A stretch of DNA of 64,000 bases, from contig NZ_FOAN01000015.1 of assembly GCF_900109525.1 (NCBI RefSeq), positions 1 through 64,000 of the forward strand, written 5' to 3'. This document shows positions 24,962 through 33,241 of this stretch, one piece after another (the first letter of the stretch is position 1; each line of letters starts with the position of its first letter). The stretch is from Allobosea lupini (lineage in GTDB: Bacteria; Pseudomonadota; Alphaproteobacteria; Rhizobiales; Beijerinckiaceae). The notes under the pieces are model-generated. The model was not told the origin of the DNA. It searched no databases and saw only the letters and a list, made by a program, of their open reading frames with translations. Both the position numbers and the translations under genes were made by a program.

Positions 24962-27112
24962 TCAGGAAAGTGGATCGGCGACCGGCCCGGCCAGGCGTGT
25001 TGTCTCCGGCGCTTGCGGAGCTGCGGACTGCCCCGCACCCAGCGTGAGCGAAGCCAGCGGCTGGATGAAGAATTCGGGCGCCAGCTCCGGGAAGGCCATC
25101 ACCGGCAGATCGAGATCGTGACGGATCAAAAGCTCGCGCAGATGGCGGCGCAGCTCGATCGTCGTGAAGATCACGGGATGAACGTCCTCTAGCCCGGCCA
25201 TGGCTTGGTGCAGCTGACCGACCAGAGCTGTCGCGGTCTCCTCCGAGAGGTGGAGGATGCGATTGCCGCCGATATCGCGTAGGCCCGCGCGCAGCACCGC
25301 TTCCGCCTCGGGATCGAGCATATACCCCGGAATGACGCGGTTGGCGTCGGCATGACGGTGACAGAGCTGGCGACGCAGTGCGATGCGGGCATAGTCGGCG
25401 AGCCGGGCCGGATCGGATTCACGCCCACCCCACTCGACCAGCGCCTCCAGGATCAGCCGCAGATTAGCGATAACCACGCCCTCCTCGACCAGGCGACGCA
25501 GAATATCCGCCGTCCGCTGCAGGCTGACGCCGGCCCCCGCCTCGGCGACGAGATCGGGATAGTCGGCCTCGACCTGCTGGAGCAGATCGCGCGTCTCCTG
25601 GATACCGACGAAATAGTGCGCATGCCTGTGCAGCGCCGCGGCGATGCGAGCAGATAGCGCTCCGGCCGGCTCGAGGAAGCCAATGCCGGCTTGGGTAAGC
25701 GCCCTGGCATGACTGGCCTCGATCCAGGACGAGGGACCACGGCCGAGCAATGGCGGTCCCTCACGGAACGGGATGGCGAGCATGGAAAGATGGGTCCGCT
25801 CGTCCTGCAGTAGCAGGCTATTCGCCGGAATCTCGCCCTGGGCGATCGGAACTCCCTCGAAATCCAGGCGAAACTGGCTGTCGGCGAGCTTCTTGTCGCT
25901 GCGGCGCTCCAGCACAGGTGCAACAACGCCGAGTTCGGCCTGCATCTCGCCACGAATGCGCTCGGCCTGCTCGCGAAACAGGTCGGTAGGGATCGCCCGT
26001 TCCAGCTCGGGGCCCAGCAAGACTGTGACCCGGTAACGCGCACGTGCCGGTGCCGCAGCCATTGCCGGCTCCGCGGGCCCGGCCGGGTCGATATGCTGCC
26101 TCTCCTCGAAGCCTGTGACCTGGCTCCCGGCAGAGGGCCGACCCGATCGCAGCACGGCGCCGCCGGCTAGGCCCAGCGCTAGGACGAGGAAGACCAATGT
26201 CGGGAAGCCCGGCACGAAGCCGAGGCTGGCGACGACCAGCGCAGCGAGTGCGAGCGCGCGCGGCTCGCGCATCAACTGCAGGCCGATCTCGGAGCCGATG
26301 TCGCGCTGCGTCTCGGACGCGACGCGCGTTACCACCATGCCGGCCGCGACCGAAATCAGCAGCGCCGGGATCTGGGCGACGAGGCCGTCGCCGACCGTGA
26401 GCACGGAATAGAGCGAGGCGGCGTCGCCGAACGACATGCCGCGCTGGAACGTGCCGATGGTGAGACCACCAATGAGGGCGACGAGCACGATGACGAGCCC
26501 GGCGATCGCATCGCCCTTCACAAACTTCATGGCGCCGTCCATCGCGCCGTAGAGCTGGCTCTCCCGCTCCAGGTCCCGCCGCCGCCGTCGGGCCTCGTCC
26601 TGCTCGATGTCGCCGTTGCGCAGGTCGTTGTCGATCGCCATCTGCTTGCCGGGCAGCGCATCGAGGCTGAAGCGCGCTGCGACCTCGGCAACGCGTTCGG
26701 CGCCTTTGGTGATGACCACGAACTGAGAGATCGTGATCACCAGGAAAATCACCAGGCCGACCGCGACATTGCCGCCGATCACGAAGCTGCCGAAGGTTGC
26801 GACCACTTCGCCGGCGTCGCCGTCGAGCAGGATCAGCCTCGTCGTGCTGATCGTCAGCGTCAGGCGGAACAGGGTCGCGAGCAGGATGATCGCCGGCAAG
26901 GCAGAGAGCTCGACCGGCCGCGTCACGTAGAAAGCGACGAGCGTGATCAGAACGCTGGCAGCGATGTTCATCGCGATCAGCATGTCGATCGCCAGCGGCG
27001 GCAGCGGGATGATCATCATCAGCACCGCCACGATGACGATCAGCGCCAGGACGAGATCGCTCCGGCGCGACAGCGCCAGCAGCACCCGCAGCAGCTCAGC
27101 CCGCATCGACAT
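24962..27112 (-). CDS. sctV: SctV, T3SS major export gate
   Basis: FlhA/YscV-family nonameric gate of 716 residues. Seven to eight membrane helices fill residues 18-330 (LIVIVAVLMMIIPLPPLAIDMLIAMNIAASVLI at the start). The FHIPEP-type loop region (FRLTLTISTTRLILL, ITKGAERVAEVAARFSLDALPGKQMAIDNDLRNG) is very well conserved. The cytosolic half (about 370-700) contains the substrate/chaperone-binding domains. Length is normal. The start overlaps the preceding sctY-like gene by 17 bp. It is one of the surest identifications in the window. Confidence 0.97.
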   Translation of the reverse strand: MSMRAELLRVLLALSRRSDLVLALIVIVAVLMMIIPLPPLAIDMLIAMNIAASVLITLVAFYVTRPVELSALPAIILLATLFRLTLTISTTRLILLDGDAGEVVATFGSFVIGGNVAVGLVIFLVITISQFVVITKGAERVAEVAARFSLDALPGKQMAIDNDLRNGDIEQDEARRRRRDLERESQLYGAMDGAMKFVKGDAIAGLVIVLVALIGGLTIGTFQRGMSFGDAASLYSVLTVGDGLVAQIPALLISVAAGMVVTRVASETQRDIGSEIGLQLMREPRALALAALVVASLGFVPGFPTLVFLVLALGLAGGAVLRSGRPSAGSQVTGFEERQHIDPAGPAEPAMAAAPARARYRVTVLLGPELERAIPTDLFREQAERIRGEMQAELGVVAPVLERRSDKKLADSQFRLDFEGVPIAQGEIPANSLLLQDERTHLSMLAIPFREGPPLLGRGPSSWIEASHARALTQAGIGFLEPAGALSARIAAALHRHAHYFVGIQETRDLLQQVEADYPDLVAEAGAGVSLQRTADILRRLVEEGVVIANLRLILEALVEWGGRESDPARLADYARIALRRQLCHRHADANRVIPGYMLDPEAEAVLRAGLRDIGGNRILHLSEETATALVGQLHQAMAGLEDVHPVIFTTIELRRHLRELLIRHDLDLPVMAFPELAPEFFIQPLASLTLGAGQSAAPQAPETTRLAGPVADPLS

Positions 27113-27440
27113 GGGCCGCCCGATCCGTCGTGAAGGCGCGTAACGATTCGCGCGCCTCCGCCTCCTTGCCGGCGAGCCAGAGGGCCCGGCTACGCAGCAA
27201 CTCGATCCTCCGATCGCCGCCGCTCAAGGTGCTAAGATGATCGAGCACGCGCAGCGCGCTCAGCCCGGCCCCATCGCAGATGAAGGCGTAAGCCAGCGTC
27301 CGGAGCAGGCCTGCGTCGCGCGGGGCGAGACGGCCGGCGAGCAGCAGCAGCACCAGGGCTCTTTTCACCTGGCCATGCCGGCAATAGAGATAGCCGAGCG
27401 CATGCAGAAGCTGGACCTTGGCCTCGATCTTGGTTGTCAA
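27096..27440 (-). CDS. sctY: SctY-like TPR protein of the export gate
   Basis: The 114-residue helical protein has TPR-like spacing (LLHALGYLYCRHGQVKRALVLLLLAGRLAP, DAGLLRTLAYAFICDGAGLSALRVLDHLS, split). It directly precedes and overlaps sctV, the place of SctY (YscY class, also seen beside rhcV in rhizobia). SctY proteins pair with SctX at the SctV gate. TTG start at 27440 overlaps the stop of the upstream gene, so the three genes are translationally coupled. The family is inferred from position and fold pattern. Confidence 0.7.
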   Translation of the reverse strand: MTTKIEAKVQLLHALGYLYCRHGQVKRALVLLLLAGRLAPRDAGLLRTLAYAFICDGAGLSALRVLDHLSTLSGGDRRIELLRSRALWLAGKEAEARESLRAFTTDRAAHVDAG

Positions 27441-27811
27441 AGGTCGCGCTCCCGCAAGCGTCGCTGCAGGGACCGATGCCGGTCGAGCTCTTCCATCAGC
27501 AGGACGGCGACGAGTCCGCGAACTTCGACGTCCTCCTCGATCTCGGGCAGAACATCGCTGACGAGCTCATCGAGGATCGCAGTGTATTGCGCGCTCTGGA
27601 AGATCGCCGGATCAGCGATCTGCGGCATAACCAGCTCGGCGAGATCCTCGGTCAGCGTCGGACCACTGGCGCGTTGCTGGCGCCGCTGGCGAGCCCTCAG
27701 CAGCGCCTCGAACTCCTTGAGCTGGGCGCGGGTCGCTGCCTCCGGGCTTGCGCCACGCAGGCTCGCTAACACGTCGTCGAGCCGCTGCCATCCTGCCTTC
27801 TTGACATCCAT
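27437..27811 (-). CDS. T3SS protein between sctD and sctY, SctX-like
   Basis: The 124-residue acidic, helical protein starts at the ATG at 27811 (GAGAGACGACC upstream) and ends in VRGLVAVLLMEELDRHRSLQRRLRERDL, split here as two adjacent blocks. Known export gates often have SctX, SctY and SctV encoded together in this order, and this gene fills the SctX slot; its Leu/Glu-rich C-terminal helix is compatible. Sequence similarity alone does not prove it. It is coupled to the next gene by a 4-bp overlap (TTGA) and follows sctD by 18 bp. Confidence 0.6.
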   Translation of the reverse strand: MDVKKAGWQRLDDVLASLRGASPEAATRAQLKEFEALLRARQRRQQRASGPTLTEDLAELVMPQIADPAIFQSAQYTAILDELVSDVLPEIEEDVEVRGLVAVLLMEELDRHRSLQRRLRERDL

Positions 27812-27829
27812 GGTCGTCTCTCGCCGTTC

Positions 27830-28750
27830 CTAGAAGGTCAGCGTGAAATTGCGCTCGCCGCGGGCGAAAGTGACACCGTCCTTGCTGATCGAACGGATCG
27901 TCCAGCCATTGTCGAGGAAGGCGCCCTGATGATGCCTGCTACCGTCGGCGGTTAGCACATAAGGATTCTCGCCGAGCCAGACCGCCTGCAAAGCGACCTT
28001 TGGTCCATCCTCCCGCTGCGTCACCCTGACCTCTGACCCCAGCTGGATCCTGCCGCCATGGGCAGCGTCAAACGCCTGCTGCGCGGCGGCCCAACCTTGT
28101 GCCTGCGCCGCCTCGACCGCACCGCTCGCCAGCACGCGCTCGCCCGACGCGGTGACGACGATGCCGGACAGGCCAGAGGCGGCAAGCATGCGGCGCAGTC
28201 CCTCGGCAGCCATCGGCGCCTGATCCACGGCGATCCGGGCAGCCGTGGTCGACGTGGCCCCGCGATCCTCGGATACAAACGCAGCTGGAGACTGGCGCGA
28301 CGCCATCGCGTAGGCGGCCATGAGACCGGTCGCGGCGACGACGCCCGCAATGGCGAGGGCCATCATCGGGCCGCCCTGGCCCTTCGTCTTGGCGCCAGAG
28401 GTCAGTTTCAACCGTGCCTGGCCGATCCAGATCGTCGCCGGCAAGATCGGCTTGACGCCGCTGCCGGCGGGCAGGATGCGCCGACGTTGGAGATCGAGCG
28501 CAATCGCAGCTCCGACCGCCTCCAGCCGCATCTCGCCATCGACGATGCGCAGGGTCGCATGCTGGGGGGCGACGCCGTCATCATGGAGGATGATGTCGCA
28601 GTCCGCAGCCGACCCGACCCGATAGCTGCCGGAATCGAGCGTGAGGCGCGCGCCTTGGTGAAGCCCTCCTTCGATGAACAGCCCTATCTCCCGGGCCGGT
28701 ATCGACGCCAGCTCTCGTCCCGGCTGCGACGCCAATGATGCCGTAGTCAT
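27830..28750 (-). CDS. sctD: SctD, T3SS outer ring of the inner-membrane platform
   Basis: The 306-residue bitopic protein has a cytoplasmic FHA-like domain (about 22-100: YRVGSAADCDIILHDDGVAPQHATLRI, split), one membrane helix (129-150, MALAIAGVVAATGLMAAYAMA) and a periplasmic part with ring-building motifs (IVVTASGERVLASGAV; FTLTF at the end). This is the SctD architecture (YscD/PrgH class). The ATG at 28750 was chosen over an upstream in-frame ATG because GGGAGCAAATC sits just before it and the homology starts there. It is the first gene of the leftward secretion operon, under the control region with the second palindrome. Confidence 0.88.
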   Translation of the reverse strand: MTTASLASQPGRELASIPAREIGLFIEGGLHQGARLTLDSGSYRVGSAADCDIILHDDGVAPQHATLRIVDGEMRLEAVGAAIALDLQRRRILPAGSGVKPILPATIWIGQARLKLTSGAKTKGQGGPMMALAIAGVVAATGLMAAYAMASRQSPAAFVSEDRGATSTTAARIAVDQAPMAAEGLRRMLAASGLSGIVVTASGERVLASGAVEAAQAQGWAAAQQAFDAAHGGRIQLGSEVRVTQREDGPKVALQAVWLGENPYVLTADGSRHHQGAFLDNGWTIRSISKDGVTFARGERNFTLTF

Positions 28751-28920
28751 GATTTGCTCCCGAAGCCGCTGCGTGGCCTGCCGCGCAGCGGCTCGATTTC
28801 GAGTCAGCAGATTCGAGACGATACAAGGCCAATATGCGCTTTCATGCAAGTCTTGTTGGCAATTCGAGGCTTAGAAACAGCGGCATACCTATTTAGTTAG
28901 ACATTGATATGCATTTCAAA

Positions 28921-28938
28921 CATTATGAATTCATAATG
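28921..28938. promoter_or_regulatory. Palindrome CATTATGAATTCATAATG (copy 2)
   Basis: Perfect 18-bp palindrome whose central 14 bp (TTATGAATTCATAA, 28923-28936) is identical to the one at 13666-13679. It sits about 170 bp upstream of the sctD start and 112 bp upstream of rhcC1. It is a candidate operator of a regulator shared by both halves of the secretion locus. Confidence 0.6.
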
Positions 28939-28986
28939 CATTATTACAGATTGATTTTATACTGGCGCGGATAGCCGGTAATGCTT

Positions 28987-29003
28987 TGACAGCGATGCTG
29001 TCA
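28987..29003. promoter_or_regulatory. Inverted repeat TGACAGC-GAT-GCTGTCA
   Basis: Perfect 7-bp arms around a 3-bp centre, 47 bp before the rhcC1 start codon. It could be an operator overlapping the rhcC1 promoter or a small 5' hairpin. There is no run of T after it, so a terminator is unlikely. It was not seen in the other control region. Confidence 0.45.
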
Positions 29004-29049
29004 GGCCAATAATTATCATCGTCCGACAACAAGATCAGGAGCCCCTCAG

Positions 29050-29688
29050 GTGGCCGCGCGATCGTCTATCGTCCATCGAAGAAGCGCCCCATGGATCGTG
29101 CGGCTGATCAGCTCGGGGCTAGCGTGCCTCGCGCTGAGCGACATGCCGTTGCAGGCAGCGGACGGCGACTGGCAGCAGAAGCCCTACCACTATGTCGCGA
29201 TCGATCAGGATGTACGGAACGCCCTGCTTGAGTTCGGGCGGAATCTGCGCATCCCGGTCAAGTTAGGCGAGGAGGTGAAGGGACGGCTGCGCGCCATGCC
29301 GGCCAACGGTGACGCTAAGGCGTTCCTTGAGCGCATGGCCCAGGCGCATGGCCTGATTTGGTATTTCGACGGCACGACCCTGCATGTCGACGGGCAGTCG
29401 GCAATCCAAACCGAACTTGTGGCCCTCGACGGCACCAGCCCCACGCAGCTCGACCAGATGCTGCGGCGCCTCGGTGTCGCCGATTCCCGCTTTCCGCTGC
29501 GCTCCGGCGGTGCACGCGGCATCATCTCGGTGTCCGGGCCCCCGGCTTACCGCAACTTGGTGCGGGAGGCGTTGAACAAGCTCAAAGGTGGGTCCGACAT
29601 GGCCGCCGCCAGTCGCCCGGCGGCCACGCCTGCCGAAGCGGCGGCAAAGGTGCGCGTCTTTCGCGGCGGTCCGCAGGACGGTTCCTGA
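29050..29688 (+). CDS. rhcC1: RhcC1 (NolW-like), detached N-terminal domain of the T3SS secretin
   Basis: The 212-residue exported protein has a signal peptide (residues 1-36, ending near MPLQA-ADG) followed by N0-type secretin domains only: YVAIDQDVRNALLEFGRNLRIPVKLGEEVKGRL, then FLERMAQAHGLIWYFDGTTLHVDG, all typical of the start of SctC (split here). It stops before any secretin pore domain. Rhizobial systems have exactly this split (RhcC1 plus RhcC2); the pore-forming partner here is the CpaC-type protein at 23556-24932. GTG start at 29050 behind AGGAG. It is single and convergent with the GntR gene 14 bp downstream. Confidence 0.88.
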   Translation: MAARSSIVHRRSAPWIVRLISSGLACLALSDMPLQAADGDWQQKPYHYVAIDQDVRNALLEFGRNLRIPVKLGEEVKGRLRAMPANGDAKAFLERMAQAHGLIWYFDGTTLHVDGQSAIQTELVALDGTSPTQLDQMLRRLGVADSRFPLRSGGARGIISVSGPPAYRNLVREALNKLKGGSDMAAASRPAATPAEAAAKVRVFRGGPQDGS

Positions 29689-29702
29689 AAGCGCGATCCC
29701 GG

Positions 29703-30383
29703 CTAGGCGGCGCGACTGCGCGATTGCAAGGCATCGATCGTCTGCAGGACCACGTCAGCCTTGTGACGCATATGGTCGCGCGCGATCCGGGCGAAGCGCT
29801 GCCCGTCGCGTCGATGCAGGGCCGACATCATCTGCGCGTGCTCCTCCACCGCCTCGTCCCATTGGCTCGGCGATTTCGGGGCGAAGTAGCGCAGAGTCGA
29901 AAGCCGGCCATGTTCGCGCCGATAGACATCGGAGAGCCGCGGATTGCGGGCGCCGTCGATAAAGAATTCGTGGATCGTGCGGTTGAGGGTAATGTACGCC
30001 TCGTCCTCCTGGCGATGGTAGTGGCTGACCATCACGTCGTGGAGTTCCTGGATTCGTGCGATCTCCCGATCTTCCAATGCCTGGCAGGCCAGTTCGCCCG
30101 CGAGAGCCTCCAGCCCCCCGATGATCGGGAAGATCTGCATCGCCTCCTCGCGCGTGATCAGGGCTATACGCGCGCCACGGTTCGGCAACAGCTGGACAAG
30201 CCCTTCGGCCGCAAGGACCTTGAGTGCCTCGCGCAAAGGCGTGCGGGACACCTGGAAGCGTTCGCACAACTCGGGCTCGAAGACCTTGTCACCGGGGATG
30301 AGTTCGGACGACAAAATCATTTGGCGTATTTCGGCGGACAATTCTTCGTGCAAAGTTTGGCGACGAACAAGGCTATTCACCAT
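29703..30383 (-). CDS. GntR-family regulator, FadR subgroup
   Basis: About 226 residues: an N-terminal winged helix (HEELSAEIRQMILSSELIPGDKV, FQVSRTPLREALKVLAAEGLVQLLPNRGARIA, split, residues about 11-75) and a helical FCD ligand domain (about 85-215) with the metal-binding pattern Asp...His...His (NRTIHEFFIDGARNP, AVEEHAQMMSALHRRD). Such proteins bind small organic acids. Two starts are possible: ATG at 30383 lies only 3 bp after GGGAGG, so the next codon, GTG at 30380, has the better spacing. It is not part of the secretion operons; the inducer and target are unknown. Confidence 0.88.
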   Translation of the reverse strand: MVNSLVRRQTLHEELSAEIRQMILSSELIPGDKVFEPELCERFQVSRTPLREALKVLAAEGLVQLLPNRGARIALITREEAMQIFPIIGGLEALAGELACQALEDREIARIQELHDVMVSHYHRQEDEAYITLNRTIHEFFIDGARNPRLSDVYRREHGRLSTLRYFAPKSPSQWDEAVEEHAQMMSALHRRDGQRFARIARDHMRHKADVVLQTIDALQSRSRAA

Positions 30384-30483
30384 GACCTCCCAAAAGCCGT
30401 CAAACCTGACTGATTGAAACAAATCGAAGCAAATCGACTCTAATTCTTGTTCATCCCCCAAAACAATAGCACCCCTCGGCAAG

Positions 30484-30818
30484 ATTCGTGACTACTTGCG
30501 AGGTAGTTTAATATTCTAACCAGCCCATCGTTAGCCCCGGCCGGATGCACGTGGTTCCAGCCGAGGATCATTCATCGCGTGCCCTGTCAGATTGCGTCAG
30601 TACAGGTGTGGAACAGGCCGTCGCAACAGGCGGGACACAAGACTGCCCCGACCAGCACGCCAAACCGTCGCAGACCCCCTGCAAGGCGGGAGCCATCCAT
30701 ACAACACGTCGATGTCTCGGCCTTTAAAAAGGGCCTATTGGGTTTCACTCTACCGCGCGCGTCATGATCCATTAACGGGCCGCGGAGCTAATTCGCGATC
30801 TGTTTATGGACCAAATCA
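30484..30818. other. Spacer between the regulator and the HipB gene
   Basis: The 335 bp hold no protein-like frame. A run GGCCTTTAAAAAGGGCC at 30719-30735 is a short imperfect hairpin. No tRNA gene or obvious attachment site was recognised here, although this is where the genome context changes from the secretion locus to mobile DNA. Confidence 0.5.
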
Positions 30819-31154
30819 ATGGCAAAGCCAGGGACACGGATATATTCCTCCTACAGCCACGACGCGCTGAAGCTGCTGGGCCAGATGATCCGGCGCGCGC
30901 GGATCGAGCGGAAGCTGACCACTCAGGATCTCGCTGACCGCGCGGGAATCTCACGCGGTCTCGTACAGAGAATCGAGCGCGGCGACCCAGGCTGCGCAAT
31001 CGGCGCCGTATTTGAGACCGCCGCCATTGTTGGAGTTCGCCTGTTCGATGCCGATCAACCGACGATGGCCGCTCATCTGACCGCGAACGCTGCCACGCTC
31101 ACCTTGCTACCCAAATCAGTGCGCCCCTCGGGGAAGGTGAAGGATGACTTCTGA
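30819..31154 (+). CDS. HipB-like XRE antitoxin/regulator
   Basis: The 111-residue protein has a helix-turn-helix (about residues 18-75: LGQMIRRARIERKLTTQDLADRAGISRGLVQRIERGD, split). It belongs to the HipB-like regulators that pair with HipA-type serine/threonine kinase toxins and repress the operon. The downstream frame overlaps by 11 bp and begins with a HipA N-terminus, which confirms the pairing. Since that HipA is cut after about 60 residues, the antitoxin is now without a complete toxin. Confidence 0.85.
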   Translation: MAKPGTRIYSSYSHDALKLLGQMIRRARIERKLTTQDLADRAGISRGLVQRIERGDPGCAIGAVFETAAIVGVRLFDADQPTMAAHLTANAATLTLLPKSVRPSGKVKDDF

Positions 31155-31344
31155 ACAGCGCTATGCGGAGGCCTATGTCTGGGCCTTGTTGCCGGGACAG
31201 ACGCAGCCTGTGGTCGCGGGTCGCCTCGCCCGCGAGGGCAGAAGCTTCCTGTTTAACTACGGCCGCAGCTATCTCGCCCGCGAAGAGGCGGTCTCGCTCT
31301 ACGAGCCAGAGCTGCCCTTTGCGCGCAGACGTCCTTTCGGGTGA
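31144..31344 (+). pseudogene. Truncated hipA toxin gene (N-terminal 60 residues only)
   Basis: The 66-codon frame begins like HipA toxins: EQRYAEAYVWALLPGQTQPVVAGRL and FLFNYGRSYLAREEAVSLYEPELP (blocks shown separately), the short N-terminal subdomain. Full HipA kinases have about 400-440 residues. The frame ends soon after ELPFARRR, and the DNA that follows encodes the end of an unrelated aldolase. The kinase core and its catalytic residues are absent, so no toxin can be made. Confidence 0.8.
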
Positions 31345-31564
31345 CTATCTCCACGCCGCGGCGCGCGCGGCGATTGACCGAATGCTCGCCGCCGCTCGGG
31401 CCAACCGCGTGCCGGTGATGGACCCGGTGTTCAATCCCGACCCAGTCGAAGCCGGCCGCCAACGCAACGACTGGCTCGCGCGCGGGGCAACGATGTTCGT
31501 TGTCGGCACCGACAAGATCATCGTTGCCGATGCCGTGTCGCGCTACGCCTCCGCATTAAGATAG
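31345..31564 (+). pseudogene. 3' end of an HpcH/HpaI-type aldolase gene
   Basis: About 73 codons in the frame SGDYLHAAARAAIDRMLAAARANRVPV, FNPDPVEAGRQRNDWLARGATMFVVGTDKI, ADAVSRYASALR, matching the last third of HpcH/HpaI aldolases (2-oxo-acid aldolases), including the conserved GTD near the end. The first two thirds, with the metal-binding and catalytic residues, are missing. The fragment is joined directly to the hipA stub, so a deletion or insertion scar lies near 31335-31345. Confidence 0.6.
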
Positions 31565-31576
31565 ATGTCGCTTGGC

Positions 31577-32635
31577 TTATCGCCGCTTCACGGGTTCACC
31601 TTGGCCTTGGCGATCCGCTGCCTGATCCCGGCTCAACCGCCCTCTTACGGCAGTGGCAGCTAACTCACGCTTCAGCTGTTCCCGCCGCGTTTCCGGGTCG
31701 GGCATCTTGGCAACGAACTCCCGCACCTTCGTCGCCAGCGCCCGATCGCTGCCCTTTCCGCTCTGGTCAAGTTCCTTCGCGTGAGCGAGATATCTGGCCC
31801 TGATCTTCGCCTGCCGCTCGCGCACTTTGAGTTCCCAAGGTCGCGGGCCCGAGGCACCGACTTTGGCAGCTTGAACAACATCGTCCCGCGCTCCCTTGTC
31901 GGCTTCCGGCACCACACCGCGACGCCGAAGCGCCACCACCGTCCCCTTGTCGTGCTTGCGCACCTTGCCTCTCGTCCGCCGCGGCGTCGCCTCGGCCGCT
32001 ACGCCCCGCAATCGAAGCTCAGCAGCGAACCGCTCGCGCCAGGTCGCCAAATCGGGCTTTCGCGGGTTTAGCCGTTTACCATTGTAGCCCTGTGACCGGA
32101 CTGTCAGATGCACATGAGGATGCTTGTCGTCGAGATGCTGGACGAAAACGTAGTCGTGGTTCGCTCCAAAGGTCTCGATCGCAAACGCCCGCACGGCGTC
32201 CTTCACCGCGATAGGATCAGTTCCCGGCGGCATCGACAGGATGATATTGACCGAGACTGAGCCGTCGCGACGCCGCTTGTCGTCCAGCACCGCGTCCTCG
32301 GTCCAGCGCGACTGCAGGTCCTTCAGACCTACCCTGCCCTGCATGAGCGATCCCTGCTCGGTCTCCGCTGTCAGCTCGCCATTGCGCATGATGTATTCCA
32401 GATGCGACTTGAGGTGCCCGGCGTCCTTGGTGCGCCCGGTGATCTTGACCATGACCTCCGGCGCGCGCCCGACGATCCGTTCGAGCCGCGCCCGCATCGC
32501 AGGCGTGACGCGCTGCGGCGCGACCGGATCAGGAATATCCGCCTCCGACACGCGCGGCCGCCGAACCGGCGTCTGCCAGACATAGGAGATCGGCGGCAAA
32601 TCATCGAGCAGCTCTTGTGCATGCTTCCCGCTCAT
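31577..32635 (-). CDS. Relaxase / mobilisation nuclease
   Basis: The 352-residue protein carries a relaxase domain: VMVKITGRTKDAGHLKSHLEYIMRNG (two blocks) and the metal-binding HLDDKHPHVHLTVRSQGYNGKRLN motif (H-x-D-x-x-H-x-H-x-H, split), typical of VirD2/MobP-type relaxases that nick oriT and stay bound to the transferred strand. The C-terminal third is a basic helical region (RHAKELDQSGKG..., VREFVAKMPDPETRREQLKREL). The start at 32635 overlaps the mobC stop (TGATG), so the two are coupled. The catalytic Tyr cannot be placed with certainty. Confidence 0.85.
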   Translation of the reverse strand: MSGKHAQELLDDLPPISYVWQTPVRRPRVSEADIPDPVAPQRVTPAMRARLERIVGRAPEVMVKITGRTKDAGHLKSHLEYIMRNGELTAETEQGSLMQGRVGLKDLQSRWTEDAVLDDKRRRDGSVSVNIILSMPPGTDPIAVKDAVRAFAIETFGANHDYVFVQHLDDKHPHVHLTVRSQGYNGKRLNPRKPDLATWRERFAAELRLRGVAAEATPRRTRGKVRKHDKGTVVALRRRGVVPEADKGARDDVVQAAKVGASGPRPWELKVRERQAKIRARYLAHAKELDQSGKGSDRALATKVREFVAKMPDPETRREQLKRELAATAVRGRLSRDQAADRQGQGEPVKRR

Positions 32636-33144
32636 CACCGGCCCTCCCAATAGGTGCTCGTCCGATCCACCACGCCTTTCAGTTCACCTTGCAGCGCTTC
32701 GAGCGCTAGGCGAGCTTCGTCCAGCCCAGGCATGGAGTCCCCCGCATTTCCGCTCTCCCCGGTGTTCGCAGCCCGCGCGATCTGGTTGATGTTGCCGCCG
32801 ATCCGATTCAGCTCACGGGCGATCGTGCGCAGTTCCTCGCGCTCGCCATCCGACTGCTGCAATGGCGCGCCCAAGCGCGATCGCACCAGTGACGTGATCC
32901 ACTGCGTCCGCGTCATCCCTCGCGCCGCTGCGAGCTCGCCGAGTTGACGAAGTTCGCTCTCACGGAAGCGCACGGTTACCTTCTGAGGCGTGCCGACGGC
33001 GACCGGTCCGCGCTTCGTTTCCGGCGCGCCGACGGCGCTCTCTAGTAACCGGCGTATCAGCGCCGACTTGCCGCCCTCAGTCGCCGCTAAAGCCGCGAAC
33101 TGCAGCGCCAGCTCGTCCGAAACCCGCAACGTCAGCGTCGGCAT
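32635..33144 (-). CDS. mobC: MobC-like relaxosome accessory protein
   Basis: The 169-residue DNA-binding protein has a ribbon-helix-helix-like start (MPTLTLRVSDELALQFAALAATEGGKSALIRRLLE, split) and a MobC core: VTVRFRESELRQLGELAAARGMTRTQWITSLVRSRL and ELNRIGGNINQIARAANTG, the conserved block of bacterial mobilisation proteins. It helps the relaxase open oriT. Transcription is leftward, from the region with the 34-bp tandem repeat, which is the natural place for oriT. Confidence 0.88.
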   Translation of the reverse strand: MPTLTLRVSDELALQFAALAATEGGKSALIRRLLESAVGAPETKRGPVAVGTPQKVTVRFRESELRQLGELAAARGMTRTQWITSLVRSRLGAPLQQSDGEREELRTIARELNRIGGNINQIARAANTGESGNAGDSMPGLDEARLALEALQGELKGVVDRTSTYWEGR

Positions 33145-33241
33145 CTAGCCTTCCTCTCGGCAGTGACGAGAACCATGGACGCGGCGAAGCACGTCGATGG
33201 GCCAAAGTGATGTAATAAATCGCTGGCGGCAAGCCTATCCT

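Larger units (their letters stand above)
28751..29049. promoter_or_regulatory. AT-rich divergent control region between sctD and rhcC1
   Basis: This 299-bp region separates the leftward sctD operon from rightward rhcC1. Positions 28880-28970 are strongly AT-rich. It contains an 18-bp palindrome at 28921-28938 and a second inverted repeat at 28987-29003. Both divergent promoters must lie here; no tts box or clear -35/-10 pair could be assigned by eye. Confidence 0.6.

Noticed and set aside
30484..30818. A tRNA gene or att site as integration target of the mobile segment
   Set aside because: No cloverleaf pattern or matching direct repeat at the other boundary was found by eye.
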